From the NCBI GenBank assembly GCA_945877805.1, contig CAMCSM010000009.1:1-47682 (forward strand): 47,682 nt of DNA. Reading direction: 5' to 3'. Below, piece after piece: positions 7,921 through 15,918 of this stretch. A program made the translations under genes and the position numbers. This stretch comes from Methylacidiphilum caldifontis. GTDB taxonomy: Bacteria; Verrucomicrobiota; Verrucomicrobiia; Methylacidiphilales; CAMAQI01. Within the stretch, counting starts at the first letter, position 1. Each line of letters opens with the position of its first letter. Below the pieces are notes generated by a model. That model had not been told where the DNA came from, did not search any database, and worked only from the letters and a program-made list of their open reading frames with translations.

Positions 7921-7942
7921 ATACAATATATCGATATTGTAT
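7921..7942 (-). promoter_or_regulatory. Putative autoregulatory operator of module C
   Basis: ATACAATAT-N4-ATATTGTAT inverted repeat overlapping TTGAAG-16-TATTGT immediately upstream of the antitoxin. Confidence 0.7.
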
Positions 7943-7987
7943 ATCTTCAACTCTTTTCGGACTTTGCGAGACAACCATCCCTCTCCC

Positions 7988-8020
7988 GTGGGAGACTCTC
8001 AACGAGTCGTCAAGAGAAGG
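7988..8020 (-). promoter_or_regulatory. Shared TA-upstream element E, copy C
   Basis: Gene strand CTTGACGACTCGTTGAGAGTCTCCCAC. Confidence 0.6.
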
Positions 8021-8110
8021 ACAAAAACAGATTTAACCGCAAAGGTCACAGAGGAAAAAGCCCAAAGCACTATTTCACACCAAGCACAAAGCGGCCCAAG
8101 ATTCCCTTCC

Positions 8111-8188
8111 GAAGAAAATAAAACTGTTTTTCTCTTCCTTTGTGTTCTTTGCGCCTTCGTGTGAGAAAATGCCTTTGATCCTCCCCAT
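8111..8188. repeat. 78-bp intergenic repeat, copy 1 (second copy at 15813-15890)
   Basis: GAAGAAAATAAA...TTTTTCTCTTCCTTTGTGTTCTTTGCGCCTTCGTGTGAGAAAATGCCTTTGATCCTCCCCAT; about 4 mismatches between copies. Confidence 0.95.
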
Positions 8189-8214
8189 TTCGATATCGAT
8201 GCCAAAATCTGGCT

Positions 8215-11200
8215 CTAATTATTTCTAGGGATTACCGGAGGTTGCGCCACTTTGGGACCTCGTTTCCAAAGTCCTCCCTCATTCCAACTCTTCCAGATCC
8301 ATCCCAACCATCGGATTAAGGACTGAGCAATCCAGATCGACCAGGCCAACATTAGCCCACGATAGATCCATATCGGAATCGTGATCGCCCCTGTACTTGG
8401 CATCTCTTTCTCACTGAAGGCCTCATACCAATTCAATGATAGCATGTTGGATCCATTCCCACTCACGGAGAAATTCGGAATTTGAAGTAATCCTTCGCTA
8501 ATCACGGCGGCAAACCCCGACAGAACTAAAAGGATTAATCCTAAGAATCCCAATTGAAATAGATTATAGATCCAAGGCCGTGTTTTCTCGTCAATAATCT
8601 TCGATCGATAGGCGGTCACCATGAACCAGAAAATCACTGCAAAGGAGAGGATCAAACTTGTTTGTAAAAATCCAAGCAGCAATATTCCCCACTCTTTCCA
8701 ACTCAAAGGAGAGCCCTTGAGTCTCCCGAGCCCTAACGCCACAATGATCGAGCAAAGCAACATCGCCCAGATTAAAACAGCAGGCCCCTTTCGCGGCCCC
8801 CAAGTCCATAGCAAAACTCGATCTTGAGGAATTGACCAATCGATCCGAATGTTCGAAACCGGAACAGGAAATTGGAAACCACTTTCCTGATTCCAAAATC
8901 CAACCCCTTGATTCTCTCTCCAGTGAAGCTCAATTTTCTGCTCACCCGGTTTCAGCGGAATCATTAAGTTTTCTCCTTCACGACGCACAGGGGTTCGTAC
9001 TCCCCCTACCATTAATGAGTCAATCTTTTGTGACTCCTTCCAACCGGTGATTTTAAAATCTCCGCCAAGGCTCGACTGAAGATCCATGTTTAATGTTTTT
9101 TCACTCTGCGACTTCCCCCATTGGGTCGATTGCTGAACCCGATGAACCGTGCACGTCTCCCCACTGATTGCCTCAGGTCTTGAAATTTTGAGCGTCACTT
9201 TTTCTCCAGACCACGGCCGCCAGAGGGCAGTCAAATCCGTTCTTTCACGATCAAAAAAGGGGGGAAGCCCCGAGGACTCCACACTCCAGACCGGAGAGAC
9301 GGAGAGCAACCATTGCTCCACCCAGCCCTCACCCGCAGAGGAAACTAAATTCAAATCATTCACAGGATCGAGCTCGCTCTCCCAAGAAAAGGCCCGTTCA
9401 TTTGTCCCAAGACGTACCTGAACGACTCCCTTCTCATTCAAAACACCGTTCGTTAATATCTTCTCACCCGAGAGTAGCGGAACCGTAATCGAAACCGCTT
9501 TATTGCCTCCCCAACGTCGTTCGACATGGGTGACGACTTTCCAAATCAACCCAATCTCTAATTCTCGATAAACAAGAACGACACTTCCTAGATCACTTTG
9601 ATTTTGAAAAGCCCCTTCCTGAGCCACATTTTTCTGTTTCTTTGCAAAGAAAAGTTGTGCCTCCGGAATTTCCCCAGGACGAACCCCCTTCACTTCCCAA
9701 TCCGGTGCAATCACTGTGACTTGTTTAGGTTTGAGTGCAAAAGGAAATTCCCACTCAGAGCTATTCGGGATCAATCCTCGAACGGTCACGCGACTCACCC
9801 CCTCGGGGACTAAAACCCATAACGATCCTTGATCTCGTAAAATCGCTGAGGCTGGCTGCGTGCCAATGTTGACTGAAAGAGGGGACCAAAGAGGAAGTCG
9901 ACCTGGAAGCGGAATCGCCGATTCAACCGCCGCATGAACCTCAGCCTCCATGAGCAACTGATTCCCCTCCACTTTAATCGTGAGCATCGATATCGAGGCC
10001 GCCGAAGGAAAGGCATCCGATTTTTTAAGAAGTCGTTGACGGAGTTGCTCAAGCACCTCCTTCGCTGGCGTATCGGCTCTCGTCAATCCCAGTGATCCTA
10101 TCAAGAGAATCGCTACCATGGAAATTTTAGAAAGTTTCAAACTCGATTTCAAACGCTCCTCGATCTCCTCACGAACTGTTTTCAAGTCGATGAGTCTCAC
10201 GGCACAAGCGGCCGCAAGCGCTAATCCAATCAATCGAAGCAAACCCGTTAGCCAAGGAGGGGTCATCCAAAGTTGAATCCTCTCTTGAGGGGTCACCGGA
10301 CTATTCCAAGTCAATCGTACCGAACAATGATTCCATTCCGGAATCCCCAACCCTGTTTGCACTTTTGCATCGGTTTTTTGTAGGAGATTCGATCTCGAGG
10401 CCCCAGAGCCCGCTCCACCTTCCGAAGCCCCCCAAGAGGAGCTCCTTCCTCTGATCTTTGATTTATAAGCACGATCAGCAAACTCTGCGTCTCCCATGAG
10501 ATTCATTTCCATTTTTGATTGAGAAGCTGGTGTAGGACTGAGCGATTCAACTCCGAGAAGAGCACTACTGCTTTCAAAACTCGATTCCTGAAATTGCACG
10601 ATTTCATTTTCCAATTGAGGATAGATCGAAATCCGAATCTGCTGAACTCCAAAGTCGATTAGCCGATAGGCCAACGCCAGAAAAACAATTCCAACCACAA
10701 CTTTTAATATTTTCTGGGCTTCCTGCCGCACCATGACCTTCATTAATCCGAGCGGAAGGATCAATGCCATCCAAATATATTTTGGTGCATTCGGCTCCTG
10801 TATCGTCAACCCTAAAGCTAATCCAATCATCACCGCATAGGAGACTCCCCATAAACGGAAAACCGAAAGGGTCATCAATAGCCAAAAAAAGAAATCCCAA
10901 AGGGTCCACTGCGAAATCCAATCTCCCGTAACACTCTCCGCCCCGTAGGTTCCAATCATTTTCCATCCCGGAGGAAGATGCACCGTGGCATTCACCTGCT
11001 TCATCTCCTGATCCCATCCCGCAACATCCAATTTCCTCGCTGAATCGCTCTTTCCGACCGCTTCAATCTGATAGGATTTCGAAAAACGAATCTCCACCCC
11101 TTCTTGTCCCGAAATCGGATGACGTGTGATGAGTTGTGGGAGTTGATTTAATTTCACCGATCCTAATTTTTGATGGGCACTCGAATTTAAACGCCAGATT

Positions 11201-12300
11201 GTCTGGTCATTCGCCGCTAACTTATCTCGAAAAGTAAACGCCGCCCCATTTTCATCCAGCCAGAGCTCCCGATTCAAAGTCCAGTCCCCTCGGCGCTCCT
11301 CTCCCATTCCACGCATTTTTTCTTCAAGCTTAAATCCCTTTTCTGTATTCCATTGATAAACAGGCCAGCTCCGCCATTGACTCGGAAAAGAGGTCTGTGT
11401 GACATCAATTTGATCGATCCCCTGTAAATCCAAAACCCGTAACTCAGGGTTCGCCTTAAATGCGATCCACTCCGAGCCGACGGCACTTTTAATCTCTTTG
11501 GAATATCCAAATTCGGTCAGCGGGCTGGTCCGATAGGCCTCTACCTTAATATTCCATTTTCCGGAACGGACTTGCGCCTTGAGTAATCCTTTTTCATCGA
11601 TCATCACAGGGATCGGGCTCTGGATCGTCGCAATCTTCCAACCTTCAGGCATCACAAATCCGATCCCTTCTTCCCGGCTTTTTCCCGAGACCGTCACCTC
11701 GACCTCGGTTCTGAGCCACATCGGAATTCCATCTTCCAATAAACGGTAAACCTGCGTCGTCATCTCATTTTGATCGGAACTTTCCACCTTCGCTCGCCGA
11801 AGCCAGAGATCTCCCCCTTGCTCCCAATTCGGGTTTTCCACCGACTTCCCATCGATCTTTAAATTCAAAATACCGATCGAATTCGGAACTTCGATTTTCT
11901 GCGGAATCTCCGCCCATCGATACTCTCCCGTCAGCTGATAATTTCCAGGCAACAACTTGATCGCAGGCCTTCCTTGATGCTCGACAACTGGGAGCGAACG
12001 ATCCTTCGACTTCACCTGCTGCGGCCAAATCTCCAGATTTCCCGGAAGTGCAAACCAACTCTCTGCAAAAACCTTGATCTCTAAATTAAATGAACCGTGC
12101 TTCGCATCGATGGAGAGATTAAATTCTCTTGGCCAAATAGGCAGAGGGGTCGCTGGATCGTTGTACTTAACAGGAGCCTCTTTCAGTTTATCCTCCCAAG
12201 TGACCCAATCCCTCCATTCCTTGAGTTCCGACGGCAACGACTGCGCCGAAAGAAAAGTTACCGCACTAAGTGCCATCCACATCCATCGTACCATCTTCAT
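8215..12300 (-). CDS. Very large hypothetical membrane protein (~1361 aa) with a Sec signal, extracytoplasmic beta-rich segments and two TM clusters
   Basis: Long ORF with a signal peptide (MKMVRWMWMALSAVTFLSAQS) and hydrophobic clusters in the middle and at the C-terminus; family not recognised. Internal Met used as start (track start 12324). Confidence 0.8.
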   Translation of the reverse strand: MKMVRWMWMALSAVTFLSAQSLPSELKEWRDWVTWEDKLKEAPVKYNDPATPLPIWPREFNLSIDAKHGSFNLEIKVFAESWFALPGNLEIWPQQVKSKDRSLPVVEHQGRPAIKLLPGNYQLTGEYRWAEIPQKIEVPNSIGILNLKIDGKSVENPNWEQGGDLWLRRAKVESSDQNEMTTQVYRLLEDGIPMWLRTEVEVTVSGKSREEGIGFVMPEGWKIATIQSPIPVMIDEKGLLKAQVRSGKWNIKVEAYRTSPLTEFGYSKEIKSAVGSEWIAFKANPELRVLDLQGIDQIDVTQTSFPSQWRSWPVYQWNTEKGFKLEEKMRGMGEERRGDWTLNRELWLDENGAAFTFRDKLAANDQTIWRLNSSAHQKLGSVKLNQLPQLITRHPISGQEGVEIRFSKSYQIEAVGKSDSARKLDVAGWDQEMKQVNATVHLPPGWKMIGTYGAESVTGDWISQWTLWDFFFWLLMTLSVFRLWGVSYAVMIGLALGLTIQEPNAPKYIWMALILPLGLMKVMVRQEAQKILKVVVGIVFLALAYRLIDFGVQQIRISIYPQLENEIVQFQESSFESSSALLGVESLSPTPASQSKMEMNLMGDAEFADRAYKSKIRGRSSSWGASEGGAGSGASRSNLLQKTDAKVQTGLGIPEWNHCSVRLTWNSPVTPQERIQLWMTPPWLTGLLRLIGLALAAACAVRLIDLKTVREEIEERLKSSLKLSKISMVAILLIGSLGLTRADTPAKEVLEQLRQRLLKKSDAFPSAASISMLTIKVEGNQLLMEAEVHAAVESAIPLPGRLPLWSPLSVNIGTQPASAILRDQGSLWVLVPEGVSRVTVRGLIPNSSEWEFPFALKPKQVTVIAPDWEVKGVRPGEIPEAQLFFAKKQKNVAQEGAFQNQSDLGSVVLVYRELEIGLIWKVVTHVERRWGGNKAVSITVPLLSGEKILTNGVLNEKGVVQVRLGTNERAFSWESELDPVNDLNLVSSAGEGWVEQWLLSVSPVWSVESSGLPPFFDRERTDLTALWRPWSGEKVTLKISRPEAISGETCTVHRVQQSTQWGKSQSEKTLNMDLQSSLGGDFKITGWKESQKIDSLMVGGVRTPVRREGENLMIPLKPGEQKIELHWRENQGVGFWNQESGFQFPVPVSNIRIDWSIPQDRVLLWTWGPRKGPAVLIWAMLLCSIIVALGLGRLKGSPLSWKEWGILLLGFLQTSLILSFAVIFWFMVTAYRSKIIDEKTRPWIYNLFQLGFLGLILLVLSGFAAVISEGLLQIPNFSVSGNGSNMLSLNWYEAFSEKEMPSTGAITIPIWIYRGLMLAWSIWIAQSLIRWLGWIWKSWNEGGLWKRGPKVAQPPVIPRNN

Positions 12301-12454
12301 TATCACTCCTGGGTTGAGTCCCAAACAGATTAATCACTCCCTACGCAAAGCACACGAAAAAAGAACAAATAACCCCATCTCCTGCAGTGATCCTGCATCA
12401 CAACAAATGCTTAAAATGGACTTCTTCACTATTTTTTCAATATTCGATTCATCT

Positions 12455-12505
12455 ATACAACGAATCAAGTAATGTTTTCTTAACGCAATCCTCTCACTTT
12501 TTTAA
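12455..12505. repeat. 51-bp repeat, copy 2
   Basis: Matches 5131-5181. Confidence 0.93.
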
Positions 12506-12512
12506 CCCGATT

Positions 12513-12566
12513 AAAACCGCCATTTCCATCACTCCCACACACTGGCGAGAAGCGGCTTTACGAGTT
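12513..12566 (-). pseudogene. Decayed remnant of a module-A-type antitoxin C-terminus/toxin N-terminus junction
   Basis: Gene strand reads ...KLVKPLLASVWE* ...MAVL, cf. intact SKLVEPLPASVWEGW*/MAVLD; about 85% nucleotide match by eye to 5618-5671. Confidence 0.8.
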
Positions 12567-12607
12567 TAATCTCGCATATTTATCTAAATCGAGTATTTCT
12601 CAACTCC

Positions 12608-14077
12608 ATGCTCCATCGTCGAGAGTTTTTGAAAATGATCGGCCTCAGCGCGGCATATCCATGCCTTTCATCTGCGATCACCCCATCAGGAGCGCTGGTT
12701 AATGATATCCACTCTCAGCTCAACGAAACTCGTGTTCGCGAAATTTTAGAACCCCAAACTCTTGATGATGTTTTGCGTGCACTTCATCAGGCACGTGGCT
12801 CCAATCAGTCCATCTGTATTTCCGGTGGACGCCATGCCATGGGGGGACAAGCCTTTTCAACGGATGCCATCCTATTTGATATCCGAAAGCTGAATCACGT
12901 TCTGGCTTTTGATCCCATCCAAGGACTTCTAGAGGTTGAAGCAGGGATTCAATGGCCCCAACTTCTGTCGGAGCTGATGATTCGACAAAAAGGGGATCCA
13001 CGTCCCTGGACCTTTTCCCAAAAACAAACTGGTGCCGATCATTTAACGATCGGGGGAAGCCTCTCCGCCAATATTCATGGTCGGGGACTCTCCCTACCCC
13101 CTTTCATCCATGATATTGATTCTTTCAAACTCATTAACGCTCAAGGGGATCTCCTCCGTTGTAGCCGCACTGAAAATACTGAATTATTTCGTTTAGCGAT
13201 TGGGGGCTACGGGCTTTTTGGATTTATTTATTCCGTTACTCTAAAACTCGTTCGACGCCGAAAGGTAAAGCGCATTGTTGAAATCCGGGATATGGAGGGA
13301 CTCTCCAACGCTTTCCATCAAAAAATTCACGAGGGTTATCTTTACGGTGATTTTCAATACTCCATCGACACCCCCTCTGATGGATTTTTGAGGCGCGGGG
13401 TCTTTTCCTGTTATAAGCCTGTGGAGGATTCGGCTCCCCTTCCACAAAATCAAAAAACGATCTCAGATCGTGATTGGATTCATCTCCTGACTCTTGCTCA
13501 CACCGATAAAGCCCGTGCCTTTCAACTATATTCCGATTACTACCTTTCTACTCACGGACAAATCTATTGGTCCGACGAACATCAGATGAGTTTTTATCCT
13601 GATCATTACCATACTGAAATCGATCGAAAAACAGGCTCCAAGGTCAAATGTACTGAGGCAATCACAGAAATTTATTGTGAACGTGAATCCTTGGAACCAT
13701 TTATGAATGACGTTCGAGAAGACGCACGGCGAAATCAAACCGAGATCATTTACGGAACCATTCGTCTGATCGAGAAGGATCAGGAAAGTTTTCTCGCTTG
13801 GGCTCAAAAATCTTATGCCTGTGTGATCTTCAATCTTCATGTGGTTCATACGCCTGAAGGGATTCAGAAGGCAACTTCCGCTTTTCGTCGACTGATCGAT
13901 ATCGGAATAAAATATGGAGGGAGTTATTATCCCACTTACAACCGATACGCCACTCGTGAACAATTAGATGCCTGCTATCCGCAATTTTCGGTATTTCTAA
14001 AACTCAAACGTCGATACGATCCGACGGAAATTTTCCAAAGCACTTGGTATCGCCACTACCGGAAAATGTTCGCCTAA
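12608..14077 (+). CDS. FAD-binding oxidase (FAD-linked oxidase / D-arabinono-1,4-lactone oxidase-like) with signal sequence
   Basis: MLHRREFLKMIGLSAAYP...; SGGRHAMGGQAFSTDAILFDIRKLN; DHLTIGGSLSANIHGRG; C-terminal YDPTEIFQSTW. Confidence 0.85.
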   Translation: MLHRREFLKMIGLSAAYPCLSSAITPSGALVNDIHSQLNETRVREILEPQTLDDVLRALHQARGSNQSICISGGRHAMGGQAFSTDAILFDIRKLNHVLAFDPIQGLLEVEAGIQWPQLLSELMIRQKGDPRPWTFSQKQTGADHLTIGGSLSANIHGRGLSLPPFIHDIDSFKLINAQGDLLRCSRTENTELFRLAIGGYGLFGFIYSVTLKLVRRRKVKRIVEIRDMEGLSNAFHQKIHEGYLYGDFQYSIDTPSDGFLRRGVFSCYKPVEDSAPLPQNQKTISDRDWIHLLTLAHTDKARAFQLYSDYYLSTHGQIYWSDEHQMSFYPDHYHTEIDRKTGSKVKCTEAITEIYCERESLEPFMNDVREDARRNQTEIIYGTIRLIEKDQESFLAWAQKSYACVIFNLHVVHTPEGIQKATSAFRRLIDIGIKYGGSYYPTYNRYATREQLDACYPQFSVFLKLKRRYDPTEIFQSTWYRHYRKMFA

Positions 14078-14087
14078 CCAAAATTCT

Positions 14088-14999
14088 ATGAAAGAGGATC
14101 AACCGAGTTCAACTGCGATTCTCATCGCACTCGCAACGGTCTTCATTTCAAAAAACCGTTCTCTTCAGTCCCTTGTTCCTCAGGATGCCGCTTTATGGTG
14201 CGTGCGTTCGCTGAAAGAAATTTCCCCACGCTTCTTGACGCTTATCCACCTAGGATCGCTTCCTCCCTTCCGCTGGATTCTCAAACTTGCGGAATGGGCA
14301 ACCATTCCCGGTCTTCCTCTCCATTTCATCCTTCGAAAACGCCAGATCGAGGAGTTCGTTCGAAATAATATTTCAAAGGGGCATCATCAAATCATCATCC
14401 TCGGAGCAGGCTTTGACACCCTCGGCTTACGATTAAGCACTTCATTTCCAAATGTATCTTTTATTGAAATCGATCATCCATCGACCCAAAAACAAAAACG
14501 TCGTATCGCACAAAAATATGATCGTGACAATTCTCCTTCTTTTCTCCCTGGGGATCTCGCTTTCGAAAATATTTCGGACATACTTTCCAAACACCCTTCC
14601 TTTCAACCAGCCGCCCCTTCAACCCTTATCATCGAGGGGCTTTTTATGTATTTAACCGAAAAAGAAATCGATCGAATTTTTCGATCACTTGATGGCATTT
14701 TCAATTCGCCAACTCACATCATCTTCACAATGATGGAAACAACTCCCGATGGGCGTTCAACATTTCATCATGCCTCGGGACTCGTCTCCAGATTACTCTC
14801 CCATTGGCGTGAACCGTTCAAGTCATCTGTCAAACGCCTCTCGATCGAAAATTTCTTGGCACTGCATCAATGGACCCTTAGCGAGATCTGTGATGATGAA
14901 ACATTACGGCATCGTTATCTCTCCCCTAAAGGACAAGAGCATCTGCCTCTTGCAAAAGGTGAACTCGTCATCATGGCAAAGAAAATCCCAAGACGATGA
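14088..14999 (+). CDS. SAM-dependent methyltransferase, leucine carboxyl methyltransferase (PPM1/LCM) type
   Basis: IIILGAGFDTLGLRL, FIEIDHPSTQKQK, LIIEGLFMYLTEKEIDRIF. Confidence 0.85.
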   Translation: MKEDQPSSTAILIALATVFISKNRSLQSLVPQDAALWCVRSLKEISPRFLTLIHLGSLPPFRWILKLAEWATIPGLPLHFILRKRQIEEFVRNNISKGHHQIIILGAGFDTLGLRLSTSFPNVSFIEIDHPSTQKQKRRIAQKYDRDNSPSFLPGDLAFENISDILSKHPSFQPAAPSTLIIEGLFMYLTEKEIDRIFRSLDGIFNSPTHIIFTMMETTPDGRSTFHHASGLVSRLLSHWREPFKSSVKRLSIENFLALHQWTLSEICDDETLRHRYLSPKGQEHLPLAKGELVIMAKKIPRR

Positions 15000-15613
15000 T
15001 TTCCGAACCGATGACTCTTCTCACGGACTACCTTCTTGCAGGAATCTCCGGATATGCAGGCTGGATCTTGTTTCAAAGGAGCAGCAATCAATGCTCCCAA
15101 AGAGCTTGGGCGATAGCCTTCTTTGCTCTCATGCTCGGTGCCTTTGCCGGAGGGAGCTATCATGGATTTTTTGAGTCTCCGGTACTTTGGAAAATCACTT
15201 TGTTGATCATCGGATTTTCTAATTTTTTTATGCTTGCAGGTTCCCTCTTCTCAACCACATCGAAAAATGTGTGCAGAAGCCTGTTAATTCTATCAGCCGC
15301 CAAGCTCTTCATTTATAGCGGCTGGATTCTCTACCACGACGAATTCCTCACAGTCATCCTTGATTCAGCAGCATCGATGGGGGTGATTACCGTCTTGCAT
15401 GGCCTTGCCATAGTCCGCGACCGCGATCTTGGGTCGAAATGGATTATCGGAGGAGTCTGTATTTCGATCGTCGCTTCAATCATTCAGGCCTCTCATTTCG
15501 CCATCGCCTCAGGCTTTAATCACAACGATCTCTATCACGTGATCCAAATCATCGCAGTCTCCCTCTTCTATCAGGGAGCACGTCGCTTAAAAGATTCTCC
15601 CTGTTCCGAGTGA
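14996..15613 (+). CDS. Multi-pass membrane protein (205 aa), possibly DUF6962/CREST-like
   Basis: About seven hydrophobic segments with GGSYHGFF and HNDLYHVIQ; ATGA overlap with the upstream methyltransferase. Confidence 0.6.
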   Translation: MISEPMTLLTDYLLAGISGYAGWILFQRSSNQCSQRAWAIAFFALMLGAFAGGSYHGFFESPVLWKITLLIIGFSNFFMLAGSLFSTTSKNVCRSLLILSAAKLFIYSGWILYHDEFLTVILDSAASMGVITVLHGLAIVRDRDLGSKWIIGGVCISIVASIIQASHFAIASGFNHNDLYHVIQIIAVSLFYQGARRLKDSPCSE

Positions 15614-15812
15614 TTCCATCCTTTATTTAAAAGTGGATTTTTCGGAAAGAACGATTTCTAAGTCGCCCCTCGAATCTACGGGCAACGTGGATTGCCATCG
15701 CGAGAGCGAATATGCATTCCGTGCGGAGCCTCTCATTCAAAAGAAGGAGGGAACAGGGCTTCAACTTGCCCCTCCCATTTTTGAAAGTCAAATCCCCAAA
15801 AAACGCCTCTGA

Positions 15813-15890
15813 GAAGAAAATAAAAATATTTTTCTCTTACTTTGTGTTCTTTGTGCCTTCGTGTGAGAAAATGCCTTTGATCCTCCCCAT
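15813..15890. repeat. 78-bp intergenic repeat, copy 2
   Basis: Matches 8111-8188. Confidence 0.95.
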
Positions 15891-15918
15891 CCGTGTTTAT
15901 CCGCGTTCATCCGTGGTT
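15889..15918. repeat. 3 x 10-bp degenerate repeat (ATCCGTGTTT ATCCGCGTTC ATCCGTGGTT)
   Basis: Exact 10-nt phase over 30 bp. Confidence 0.9.
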
